Positions 22,620 to 32,601 of a DNA stretch of 64,000 nt are shown here, piece by piece (position 1 is the stretch's first letter; each line of letters begins with the position of its first letter). The stretch is from Spirodela intermedia (Eukaryota > Streptophyta > Magnoliopsida > Alismatales > Araceae), in the NCBI GenBank assembly GCA_902729315.2, contig LR746278.1, positions 3,481,501 through 3,545,500 of the forward strand, written 5' to 3'. Position numbers and translations under genes: made by a program. The notes beneath the pieces were generated by a model. That model saw only the letters and a list, made by a program, of their open reading frames with translations, did no database searches and had not been told where the DNA came from.

Positions 22620-23975
22620 ATGGACGGCCTCATGTACTCTTCCACTCCTTCCATCGAGACATTTGTCCATCCCCATCTGTTCTCGCCCGCCATAGGCACC
22701 ACCTTCCCCATGCAGCCCACCCAGCTTCCCCTCAAGCACCGCCTGCAGCTCCTCATCCAAACCCTACCGGAATGTTGGTCCTACGCCATCTTCTGGCGCG
22801 TCTACACCGCCGACCGCCTCCCCTTCCTCTCCTGGGGCGACGGCCACCTCCGCAGCGGCGTTGCCGCCGCCGACGGGAGCAGGACCAGCAGCAGCAGCAA
22901 CAGCAGCAACAACAACAACAACAACAACAACAGTGACCACTTCCTCTTCAACGACGACAAGAAGAAGGTGAACCTCCTCGGCGCCGGCGAGGAGGTCGTC
23001 ACCGACGTGGAGTGGTTCTACCTGGTCTCACAGGCGCGTTCTTTCGGTGCCGGCGCCGCCGACCACGCCGTCCTAGCCAGGGCCTTCTCCACCGGTAACC
23101 ATGTGTGGCTCTCCGGACCCCACGAGCTCCAAATCTACGGCTGCGATCGTTGCCGGGAGGCGCTGCTCCACGGGGTCTCCACCATGGTCTGCATCCCCGT
23201 GGGCGACGGTGTTCTCGAGCTCGCATCGTCTGAGATGGTGGGGGAAGACTGGGGAGCCCTTCACCAAGTTAAGACCCTCCTCGGCGGCGGCCATGGCGGC
23301 AACGTGATGGTGGCCTCTCCCGCCGCCTCCGCCAAGCCGATGAAGAAGGAGGCGGCCATGGCGGCACTGGAGGCTGAGAACTCCGATTCGGAGGACCGGA
23401 AGCCGAAGAAGAGGGTGCGCAGAGTTGGTGCAACTGGGGAGACCCCAGCGAGCCACGTAGAGGCCGAACGGCAGCGACGGGAGAAGCTCAACCACCGCTT
23501 CTACGCTCTCCGCTCGGTCGTCCCCAACGTCTCGAGAATGGACAAGGCCTCCCTGCTGGCCGACGCCGTCACCTACATCAAGGAGCTGAGAGAGAAGGTC
23601 GACCAACTTGAGGCAGACCTCAAGCAGTCCAAGAAGCTCCCCACGAAGCCGCCGGCGGCGGTAGCAATGGCTGGCGGCGGCGCCGCAGCAGCAGCAGCTT
23701 CCTCCTCTGGCGGCGGCGACGGGGAGATGGAGGTGGCGGTGAGATTGGTGGAGGGGGACGCCATGGTGAGGGTGACCTCTCCGGAGGACGCTAGCCACCC
23801 GGCGGCGAGGCTCATGGCGGCGCTGAGAGAGCTCGACATGAAGGTGCACCATGCGAGCGTGTCGGTCGTGAGGGGGACAATGGTGCAAGACGTGGTGGCG
23901 AGGGCCCCCGCTGGGGTGCAGTCGGAGGAGTCCCTCAAGGCCACCATGCTGGCCAATCTGGCTAGAAACACGTAG
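22620..23975 (+). CDS. MYC-type bHLH transcription factor (MYC2/bHLH14-like)
   Basis: Intronless, 451 aa. Residues about 38-218 form the bHLH-MYC_N domain: [22 protein letters not shown], an Asn-rich insert from an AAC/AGC repeat (about 93-111), then [17 protein letters not shown] in the region that binds JAZ repressors in MYC2 relatives. A basic nuclear signal (KPKKRVRR) precedes the bHLH at about 278-326; His279, Glu283 and Arg287 are the G-box-contacting residues, followed by [17 protein letters not shown]. An ACT-like dimerisation region fills about 375-445. Subgroup IIIe/IIId factors bind CACGTG and are held by JAZ repressors until jasmonate arrives. MYC2 itself is about 620 aa; this short form is nearer Arabidopsis bHLH14 (about 420). 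Third positions are nearly all G/C. The IIIe assignment is likely, the exact orthologue not. Confidence 0.92.
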   Translation: MDGLMYSSTPSIETFVHPHLFSPAIGTTFPMQPTQLPLKHRLQLLIQTLPECWSYAIFWRVYTADRLPFLSWGDGHLRSGVAAADGSRTSSSSNSSNNNNNNNNSDHFLFNDDKKKVNLLGAGEEVVTDVEWFYLVSQARSFGAGAADHAVLARAFSTGNHVWLSGPHELQIYGCDRCREALLHGVSTMVCIPVGDGVLELASSEMVGEDWGALHQVKTLLGGGHGGNVMVASPAASAKPMKKEAAMAALEAENSDSEDRKPKKRVRRVGATGETPASHVEAERQRREKLNHRFYALRSVVPNVSRMDKASLLADAVTYIKELREKVDQLEADLKQSKKLPTKPPAAVAMAGGGAAAAAASSSGGGDGEMEVAVRLVEGDAMVRVTSPEDASHPAARLMAALRELDMKVHHASVSVVRGTMVQDVVARAPAGVQSEESLKATMLANLARNT

Positions 23976-25525
23976 CCAACCCCTCACCATAAGTAGTGGC
24001 TACTGGTAGTCCTTCCGGGTTTCAAGAGGGATGTTAAATGCTTGTCCCTAGGTCTCTACATCTCAAACTACTCCTTGTAGTTGCATTCCCGAGGAAATGA
24101 CGACTAAGATTATGAAATTACTCATGGTGTTTGAAGGGGAAATTACTCATGGTGTGTATTTGTATTCGAACTAAATAGAGGAAACTATTCTTTAAAAAGC
24201 TGGTAATTTTAAGCGTTATGCCCATAAAAACCCATTTCATAAAGATTTTCTATGGCCATGTGGTATCTCAACACTTTTCCCCCTTCCACGATCATCAGTC
24301 ATTACTAATATACTTCCCAGTTTGAGAATGGATTCCGATTTTTGGAACCCAACCTCAATAACAATATTGCAGTTTCAAACAATATAGCAGTTCTCTAGTC
24401 TAATGCGTTGAGATCGCTAGTCAAATCAGATAAGAGAGACATACACGTCAAATCCAGGATTGCGATCTGAGTAGCGGCTGGCGGTGGCTTTCAATGGATG
24501 CATTTTTTTATTTTATTATTTTTATTCACGGTGTTGTAATACTTAATAATCTAGAGAGATGGAGAGAGAGAAGGAAAAGAAGGAACCCTACACTACAAAC
24601 TCTGATTCATTTTACACGATTTGTTTGTCATAAATAACCCACGCTTTTCCAACTATTTTCTTTGTAGACTGATTTTCTCTTTGTATTAATTTCACTGGGA
24701 AAAGGGAAATCTAAATTGTCGGTAGACTGGTGTGCCGGAATGTGATCCCCGCTGGTTTCCTTCTATGTGATTGTCCAAGAACATGATGAGCCAACTTTCT
24801 ATGTCTAATAATCATTCGTTCGAAGTCTTCATGTTGTTGCCTCGTAGAATTCCAAAGGTCCAATGAGCAAACTTAAATGTTCAGTCCTTGCTGCAACTTA
24901 TGAACTTAAACTCGAAAAACTCCCTTTTTCTAAAGTCAATCAATAACCTTTGATATATATTAATCGTTGCATCCTATCACACTCTCTTTCCATTGGGACT
25001 GTGATATTTCCGACACATATGCCTACCCTTAGGAATTTCATTCCATCTTAGTTTTGTTCATTTTTAAGACAGATCCTCGGCCCCTCTCCCCTCCAACTGT
25101 TCCGAATCATGGAACAATAATCCTTCTCAGAAAACATGATTTTTGGATTGGTGCAAGGTGGTTATTGGAAGACGATACTGATTGTGGAATTGATGAGAAA
25201 TTACACAAAAAAATTCTGGTTTCCATGCTTGTATTAAGAAGCAATTAGATCCACATTTCTCTGTGGAATGCACTTTTCTTGATGAAAAATAAAAAACCAA
25301 TAATAATACTAAACAGGAAAGCCGACCAAAAAAGGATAAAAAAAAATGCCAATTTTAGATTTTAATAAACATACAAATTATATACAATTCAGATTAAGAT
25401 GGTAATATAAAAAAGTGGATTTAGCTTCTCTCGTGTCTGTGTCTAATCATTTAGTGCTTGCTCGTGTTTGTCGTGAGACTTGACGTTAACATTTTAACTG
25501 AGCCACGCCTAAGTTGCTTTATTGC
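23976..25525. other. AT-rich 3' flank and spacer of the bHLH gene
   Basis: Contains the presumed 3' UTR and intergenic DNA. A 23-base piece with GGGGAAATTACTCATGGTG is repeated once near 24115-24155. Nothing else is supported. Confidence 0.4.
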
Positions 25526-25534
25526 CGCCCTTGG

Positions 25535-26250
25535 GTTTGGAAAGAATCAAGGAGTTTCAGAGAAGATGGTGGCGCGGCAACAAGACAGAATAGCCCTCCC
25601 CCCCCATACATCAGCCCACCTCATCGTCCGCCGTCAGCGGCGTGGGCGGCGCCGGTGGGCACTACCTGTGGACGGATGGTTTTCCTCAAGCACGACGGGC
25701 CATCTCGTCGCCGCCTCGGGGTTCAGGGGTTTAGAATGATGAAGAAGTTTCAGAGAAAGTAAAGGCGCGACGACAAGCCAAAGAGCTCGCCTCTGTGCTC
25801 AGCGCACGCCGCCGTAAGCAGCCCGGGCAACGCCGGCGGAGATTATGCTGCGGTCGGACCTTTTTTCTAGGTTGAAAGGAGAAGAGGATCTTCGCCAAGA
25901 CTGCTGCAGCGGAATCTAGCCACGAAGGAATTGCCCGTGCGAGATCCGACCGTATAGCATTAAATGTGTCCAAGTGGAGAGACAGGAGGGGGACAGACGA
26001 AATGGGTTTTGCAGGACAGGCGAATCGGGGGAAGCAGACGAAATGAAGCTTCCACGAACGTACCGAGCAAGCCGACGAATCTGCCGACGGAGGGATCAAC
26101 AGTGTAGTAGGGGGAAGAGTGGGGTATGCCGTGGTACATCTCAATCCCCGCATGGAAGTAAAGGCCCCCTGCGGCATCGACGTGGAACTGAATCTCTCTT
26201 CCCTGGTCTGTCAGTCTGTGTCCCTTCCCCCCTTCCCCACAACGCAAGCA
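25535..26250 (-). repeat. Dispersed repeat R, copy R3 (inverted)
   Basis: On the minus strand the three R blocks recur in order. Block i is GTTCGTGGAAGCTTCATTTC (near 26042-26061), block ii is ACATTTAATGCTATACGGTC (near 25950-25970), and block iii appears twice, near 25730-25765 and 25545-25575. The block iii doublet suggests an internal tandem duplication. It overlaps the left end of duplicated block A. Confidence 0.6.
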
Positions 26251-26402
26251 TAATATTCCGCTGACAAACTAATTCATACCTCCTGTTTCAGTTGGCTCGG
26301 TGAATAAAGTTACAAATTTATCCGTATTTCTCGAGGAACAGATAATGAATATGTTATCACCAAGTAGGCTGTTTTATCCGCAGATCTGACTCGCTTAACT
26401 TT

Positions 26403-26433
<31 letters not shown>

Positions 26434-26490
26434 CTCTCTCTATCTTCTAGTTATCTATCCAGCTAGCTAGCTATGTATATATGTACACAT

Positions 26491-26677
26491 ACGTAAAAGT
26501 CTTTCGCCCCGAATGGGTTTCCTTGGAGATCAATCATTTCTATCAGTACAACTTCTTCCCTTCATTTTTTCCCAGTATAGTTACCATCCGTATTAGGGCC
26601 GATATAAGGTGCGAGTCTAACGCACTTGGGAGGCGGTCAATCACCTCACTCTAAAAGCAGTCATGTTATCTTCTGCC
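26491..26677 (+). repeat. Inverted repeat in copy A, left arm
   Basis: Reverse complement of 26854-27050. Paired landmarks are GAGATCAATCATT with its complement AATGATTGATCTC, ATCCGTATT with AATACGGAT, and GGTCAATCACCTCACTCT with AGAGTGAGGTGATTGACC. The loop between arms is about 176 bases. Confidence 0.75.
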
Positions 26678-26853
26678 TATCCCTAGCCGTATACTATCAT
26701 TTTTTAGGACACGGACTTTCTACCACCAAGCGGTATCCCTCTATGCACAGATGTATATATAGTAGATACACGGAGAGAGCGAGAGCGAGCGAGCGAGAAA
26801 AGGGGGGAGAGAGAGAGTTGTTTCGTCAACATTTCCGACATCACTGTAAAAAT

Positions 26854-27050
26854 GGCAGAAGATATAATTTGGCTGCCTGTAGAGTGAGGTGATTGACCGG
26901 CTCCCAGTTGGATTGGGCTCCCACCTTATACCGCCCACAATACGGATGGCGGCTGTACTAAGAAAAACATGGAAGTGAAGAAGATATACTGAGAGCAATG
27001 ATTGATCTCGAAGAAAACCCATTTGCAGCGCAATATTTTTATGGACGTAT
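26854..27050 (-). repeat. Inverted repeat in copy A, right arm
   Basis: Pairs with 26491-26677. A transcript crossing both arms would form a hairpin of nearly 190 base pairs with mismatches and a 176-base loop rich in GA. Confidence 0.75.
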
Positions 27051-27189
27051 TCAGATGAATAGATACATAGGGAGAGAGAGGTGGGGACGAGCGAGAGAGT
27101 TACTTGAGAAATACGGATAAATTTGGAACTTTATTCATTGAGCCAACCGAGACAGAATGTATTAGTTTATTAGCGAAGTATTATGCTTC

Positions 27190-27642
27190 AGAGATAGGGG
27201 GAAAGGGGGAGGAGAGAGAGGGAGAGGGAGAGGGAAGAGGGAGAGAGAGTGAACCGGGAGGGAGAGGGAGAGAGAAAAGGGAGAAAGAAGAGAGAGCGGG
27301 AAGGAGAGGAGAGGGAGAGGGAGAGAGGGAGAGAGAGAGACAGAGAGAGAGAGGGAGAGGGAGAGGGAGAGGGAGAGGGAGAGGGAGAGGGAGAGGTAGA
27401 GGGAGGGAGAGAGGGAGAGAGGGAGAGGGAGAGGGAGAGAGAGAGCGGGACGGAGAGGGAGAGAGGGAGAGAGAGGGGGAGGAGAGAGAGGGACAGGGAA
27501 GAGGGGAGAGAGAGAGAAGGGGAGGCGAGAAGGAGAGGAAGAGGGAAGAGGAGGAGAGAGAGAGCGGGAGGGAGAGGGAGATGGAGAGAGAAAAGGGAGA
27601 AAGAGAGAGAGCGGGAGAGTAAGGGAGAGAGAGAGAGATGGC
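27190..27642. repeat. Long GA-rich tract of copy A
   Basis: About 450 bases of near-pure purine built from GAGAGA and GAGGGA units. It produces several long, meaningless Arg/Glu/Gly or Ser/Leu/Pro open frames. Confidence 0.9.
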
Positions 27643-28206
27643 GCGGCCAGGCTCCCATCAGCACAGCTGACCTGCTCGGCGATTTTTTGATAGAAGAGGG
27701 GCGGTAACAGCCAATCCAGTAATCATAACGGCTACACGGGGGCCAAAAGTCAAATACTTATCTTCGGATGGCTTAGCTACTTTCTGTTGTAAGCGAATAA
27801 CCAGCCTTTTGGTAAAATCGAATGGACCGTGTGAAGGAGCCAGTGGAGGACTGTACAACCTCTGAAGCCCGCCCCCAGGGGTACGCTTCAAAGGGAGAAA
27901 ATATTTGTCAACACTCAGGGTTACGCGGCCACTTCTTTCCTGCTCTCGGTCGTCATCCGTAGTGCAGCTTTTCGAGTAGACTTCACTTTGCCGTGTTTGA
28001 ACGGGGCCCAAGCCATGCGCAGTACAGCCCTATCCCGGGCAGCTTCTTAAAAGCCTGGCCTGAAAATAGTCTTCGGCTAGACTCTTTCTAAGCTCAGACG
28101 TCACTAGTTCCTTGCTGTAGCGGGGATTAATGGTGAGAGAGAGAGAGAGAGAGAGAGGCTGCTGCAAGGATATGGATCATGAATTCAGTATTCAAAATAA
28201 TGATCT

Positions 28207-28390
28207 TGGCAATGTAGTTTGGGGCACCCATCATGGGTTGTCAGGCCACCAATGTATGATTTGGGGCTAATAAGGGTGCTCTACATTGTAACTCTACCAC
28301 AAAGGTGTATTGTGCAGCAGACACTATGGGCCATGACCCAACGCGGTGTGCTCTGAGGCACATAGTGGTGTGGCACCAACTTTAAGGCAT
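28207..28390 (+). repeat. LTR-like segment after copy A
   Basis: Starts TGGCAATGTAGTTTGGGGCA and aligns with 32602-32770, including CCACCAATGTAT and ACTCTACCACAAAGG. It immediately precedes copia Gag sequence, so it may be what is left of that element's 5' LTR. CG sites of the other copy appear here as TG or CA. Confidence 0.55.
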
Positions 28391-28394
28391 GAAA

Positions 28395-30342
28395 AGATAA
28401 TGTTATGGTAGTTTTTGATTACATAGCTCTTTTAGACATTACATTAAGAGAAGATCATTTTACAAAGTCTTATGAGTATAAGAGAGATATAAAAAAATAG
28501 GATCAAATGAATTACATGAGTCTTATGATCATGAAGTATGTCATTTTAGAGACCTTCAATGATACTTTGTTTGAAGAAGGTACTACAATAAGAGTTCAAT
28601 CTTAACAAAATTTATCTCTATGAAATATAAAGACGAGATAAATATAAGGGAGTATATTCTTAAGAAGTTTCATCTTATGTCAAAATTGAGAGGCACTAAA
28701 GTTAGAGCTATTAGAAGATTTATTCGTACACCTAGTATTGATTTCACTTAGTATAATTGTCAAAGTGACAAATAGTCTATAAATTAGCTCATATCACATT
28801 ATGTGTAAGAAGAATAAATGTTGAAGTAAAATAAACATGAGATTGTTAATTGGGGCATGACTTATAAGAACAAAATCAAGAAAAAGCCAAAGGTCAATGA
28901 AGCTGTAGGTGGATCACCACAAAATAAAATTTAAAATAAATAAGATAAATAATCTACTTATTTCTTTTACATGCATGGTGGACACATGAAGAATACTGTA
29001 TAAAACATCATGTTTGGCATACAAAGAAAGATGACATTTTGACTTTAATCTATTCGAAGATTAATTTAACTTCTATACTTTTGCACACATGGTGGATAAA
29101 CTTTAATGCTACTATTCATATATGTGTGTCTACCTAGAGTTGCTTCAATTGTCAAGAGTTAATTAATGATGAAATATACATCTATTCAAGTGCTGAAAAT
29201 ATAGTAGAAGTGAAGGTAACATAGACTTTTAAGTTATTGTTAAAGATTAGTCATTATTTGTATTTGATTGAGACTTATGTTGTATTGTCTTTTAGATGAA
29301 ACTTGATTTTTATTTCTAGTTTAGAAAAAAATAATTATGATTTTCTATTGAGAAATAAAAATTTAATCTCTTTAATGATTCAAATCGTATTGATATCAAC
29401 ACTTTATCAAGTCATTATGACTTATATTTACTTGATATAATAGTCTATTTTAGTGAAATCTTATTTACACATTCAATGAGTATTAAAAAAAAAATAATCA
29501 ATGAGAAGTTTACTTCATTATGACACGAGATTAGGTCATGTCACCAAAAAAAGAGAATTAATTAACTTGTATCTAATAAAATTCTTAACCCATTTATTAT
29601 AAAGATTTTAACATGTCTGAATTATAAAAAAAAATAAAAAATAAACATAAAGGAAATATGTGCCAATCAAGTTTAAAACGTCTTAGAATTAATACATATA
29701 GATATTTGTGGACCATTTCCTATGGCCTCTTGAAATGGTCAATAATACTTTATTACATTTATAGACAATTATTTTTAATATGGTTACTTATATCTCATTG
29801 ATGAGAATTCTCAATGACTAGATGTATTCAAAAAATATAAATTCGAAGTTGATAATCAATTCAATAAAAAGATTAAAACTATTAAATTAGACCCTAGTGG
29901 TGAATACTACAGTAAATATAATGGGTCAGGTGAATAACATTAAGAAATTTTAACTAAATTCCTAGATAGATATGGCACTGTCCCATAGTACACCATGCTA
30001 GGATCTCCTAATATGACTGATGTTGCTGAATGACAAAACATTATCTTCAATAATCAAGAAATATTTATTTTTTACTCTAAAATAGTTAATTTAAGCATAT
30101 AATTTTTATAATTTCACTACTAAGGTTATTTTTGAGACATAAATATTTATTTCTTAGAAAATATTGAGTTTATAAGATAACATAAAGTTAGAGACATTAA
30201 TTTTAAAGATAAATATGTAAATATTTCATCTATTATTATTGATAATGGTCTAGATGACATTATCTTAACTAACATTAATCAAGAATTAACTTGATATCAA
30301 AATAAAATTCTCATGTCTTACTTTAGAAGAACAAATTCAACG
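28395..30342 (+). mobile_element. Truncated Ty1-copia: gag to integrase
   Basis: Broken + strand frames give Gag (LDITLREDHFTKS, MSLMIMKYVI, KLELLEDLFVHLVLISL), a zinc-knuckle and protease-region remnant (near 28970-29110), GAG-pre-integrase, and the integrase core (LELIHIDICGPFPMAS, YFITFIDNY, VPQYTMLGSPNMTDVAE; about 29690-30040). Sequence ends abruptly at about 30342 where block B begins, before any RT. CG dinucleotides are almost absent. It is a dead element cut by, or inserted beside, the duplication. Confidence 0.85.
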
Positions 30343-30880
30343 TACTCAACGGCGCGGGCAGCGCCGGCGAACAGTACCTGAGGACAGACGGTTTTCCTCA
30401 AGCACGACGTGCCATCTCGTCGCCGCCTGGGGGTTTAGGGGTTTAGAAGAAGATTCAGAGAAAGGCGCGACTACAATCCAAAGCACAAGTCGCCTCTGGG
30501 ATCATCACACGCCGCCGTAAGCAGCCTGGGCGGCGCCGGCGGAGATTAGGCTGCAGTCGGACCCTTTTTCTAGGTTCAAAGCAGAAGAGGATCTTCGCCC
30601 AGACGGCAGAGACAGGAAGGGGGGAGACGGGTTTTACGGCAACGCGTGGACAGGGGAATCTGGGGAAACAGACGAAATGAAGCTTCCACGAACGTACCGA
30701 GCCGGCCGACGAATCTGCCGGCAGAGGAATCAACAGCGACGTACGGGGAAGAAGGGGGTATGCCGAGGTACATCTCAATCGCCGCAAGTAATGCCGCCCG
30801 GCGGCATCGACGTGGCACTGAATCTCTAGCTCTTCCCAGATCTGTCTGTCCGTCTCTCCCCTGCCACCTTACCCGAATCA
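30343..30880 (-). repeat. Dispersed repeat R, copy R4 (inverted)
   Basis: Minus-strand copy within block B. Block i GTTCGTGGAAGCTTCATTTC lies near 30677-30696, and a block iii relative lies near 30445-30480. Block ii seems deleted compared with R3. Its presence in both A and B follows from the duplication. Confidence 0.6.
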
Positions 30881-31075
30881 CTGACGCATAATATTTTTCT
30901 GATAAAACTAATTCATACCTCTTGTCTCGGTTGGCTAAATGAATAAAGTTACAAAATTTATCCGTATTTCTCGAGGAACAGATAATGAATATGTTATCAC
31001 CAGGTAGGCTGTTTTATCTGCAGATCTGACTCGCTTAACTCTCTCTCTCTATCTATCTATCGATCTAGTTATCTA

Positions 31076-31106
31076 TCTAGCTAGCTAGCTAGCTAGCTAG
31101 CTAGCT
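31076..31106. repeat. (CTAG)n microsatellite
   Basis: About seven CTAG units, a self-complementary tetranucleotide. Copy A has only about three at the matching place (26459-26472), so the array changed length after duplication. Confidence 0.85.
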
Positions 31107-31124
31107 ATGTATAAATGTACACAT

Positions 31125-31316
31125 ACGTAAAAATATTGCACCCCACATGAGTTTTCTAGGAAATCAATCATTGTTATCGGTGTATCTTCGTCTCTTCCAT
31201 GTTTTTCTCAGTATAGCCGCCATCCGTATTGTGGGGGGGATAAGGTGGGAGCCCAGTCCAGCTGGGAGCCGGTCAATCCCCTCACTCTGAAGGCAGTCAA
31301 AATTATATCTTCTGCC
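31125..31316 (+). repeat. Inverted repeat in copy B, left arm
   Basis: Complementary to about 31594-31761, with GTAAAAATATTGCACC at its outer end matching GGTGCAATATTTTTAC at the other. Beyond 31316 it continues into ACAGTGATGTCGGAAATGTT, which in copy A is found only beside the right arm. Confidence 0.7.
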
Positions 31317-31419
31317 ATTTTTACAGTGATGTCGGAAATGTTGACGAAACGACACCCTATGCCATTGCTTAGACGCATTCCTCTGTGCAAGGCTGTAGGC
31401 TGTATATAGATAGATAAAC

Positions 31420-31490
31420 TAAGAGAGAGCGAGACCGAGCGAGAGAGGGAGGGAGGAAGGGAGGGAGTAAGAGAGAGAGAGGGAGGGAGG

Positions 31491-31560
<70 letters not shown>
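31420..31560. repeat. GA-rich loop of the copy B inverted repeat
   Basis: Pure purine (GAGGGA then about 31 GA units) sitting in the loop between the two arms. Confidence 0.9.
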
Positions 31561-31562
<2 letters not shown>

Positions 31563-31593
31563 CTCAGACACCGTGCAAGCAATGAGGATAGGG

Positions 31594-31761
31594 TGAGTGA
31601 GGTGGTTGACCGGCTCCCAGCTGCACTGGGCTCCCACCTTTACCGCCCACAATACGGATGACGGCTATACTGAGAAAAAACATGGAAGAGAAGAGGATGT
31701 ACTGATAGCAATGATTGATCTCGAATAAAACCCATTTTCGGTGCAATATTTTTACGTACGT
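31594..31761 (-). repeat. Inverted repeat in copy B, right arm
   Basis: Pairs with 31125-31316 over GGTTGACCGGCTCCCAGCTG, CAATACGGATG and GCAATGATTGATCTCGA. A further (GA)n array follows at about 31794-31860. Confidence 0.7.
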
Positions 31762-31796
31762 ATTTGGATGGATAGATAGATAGGGAGGGGGAGAGA

Positions 31797-31841
<45 letters not shown>

Positions 31842-32347
31842 GGAGGGAGGGGGAGAGGGAGATGGCGCGGCCAGGCTCCCACCAGCACAACTGACCTACT
31901 CAGCGATTTTCTGATAGAAGACGGACGGTAACAGCCAGTCCGGTAATCATAACGGCTACACGGAATCCGAAAGTCAAATACTCTTCGGACGGCTTGGCTA
32001 CTTCTTTTTGTATGCTAATGTCCAGCCTTTTGGTAGAATCCAATGGACCGTGTGAAGGAGCCAGTGGAGGATTGTACAGCCTCTGAAGGCTGCCCCGGGT
32101 GACGCTTGAAAGGGAGAAAGTATTTGTCAATGCTCACGGTTACGCGGTCAGCTCTTTCCTGTTCTCAGTCGTCATACATAGTGCAGCTTTTCGAGTAGAT
32201 TTCACTTTGCTGGGTTTCAACGGGGCCCAAGCCATGCACAGTACAGCCCGATCCTGGGAATCTTCTTAAAAGCCTGGCCTGAAAATAGTCTTCGGCTAGA
32301 CTCTTCTGAAGCTCAGACGTCACTAGTCCCTTCCTGTAGCGGGGATT

Positions 32348-32388
<41 letters not shown>
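32348..32388. repeat. (GA)n microsatellite, copy B
   Basis: About 20 GA units; the matching array in copy A (28134-28158) is roughly half as long. Confidence 0.85.
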
Positions 32389-32390
<2 letters not shown>

Positions 32391-32601
32391 CTGCATGGAC
32401 AGGGATCATGAATTCAGTATTCAAAATAAAGAGTGTTCCTAACGCATCTCAGAAAAAAGCATAATTATTTCAGATTTAGGAACTTCGAGATTGCCCAGTA
32501 AGTAAAATATAGTAATTTAAATAAGTTTTCATAGATAAAAATAGTTTTTGTTCAGTTAAAAAATCTATAATAGCCTGATTGACGTAAAAAAAATGTGATT
32601 T

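Larger units (their letters stand above)
25625..28206. repeat. Duplicated block, copy A
   Basis: Direct, highly similar partner of 30343-32430. Matching landmarks in the same order: GGTTTTCCTCAAGCACGACG, TTTCTCGAGGAACAGATAATG, a CT/TATC/CTAG microsatellite, a long inverted repeat, a GA tract, ATGGCGCGGCCAGGCTCCCA, GGACCGTGTGAAGGAGCCAG and CAGACGTCACTAGT, ending in TCATGAATTCAGTATTCAAAATAA. No protein family is recognisable in it. Copy A is longer mainly through its expanded GA tract. Confidence 0.8.
30343..32430. repeat. Duplicated block, copy B
   Basis: Second copy of the block at 25625-28206, same orientation and landmark order, ending at the same TCATGAATTCAGTATTCAAAATAA. It begins exactly where the copia integrase remnant breaks off. 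Compared with A it has a shorter GA tract but longer CTAG and (GA)n arrays. Confidence 0.8.

Noticed and set aside
23073-23990. 305-codon minus-strand open frame opposite the bHLH gene
   Set aside because: Shadow of the GC3-rich bHLH coding strand; His/Arg/Gly-rich without a domain.
27104-27707. Overlapping open frames of 150-170 codons on both strands
   Set aside because: They are translations of the GA-rich tract (Glu/Arg/Gly or Ser/Leu/Pro repeats) and not genes.
31076-31560. CRISPR-like regular repeats
   Set aside because: Simple microsatellites (CTAG, GA) in a plant genome with no spacers.
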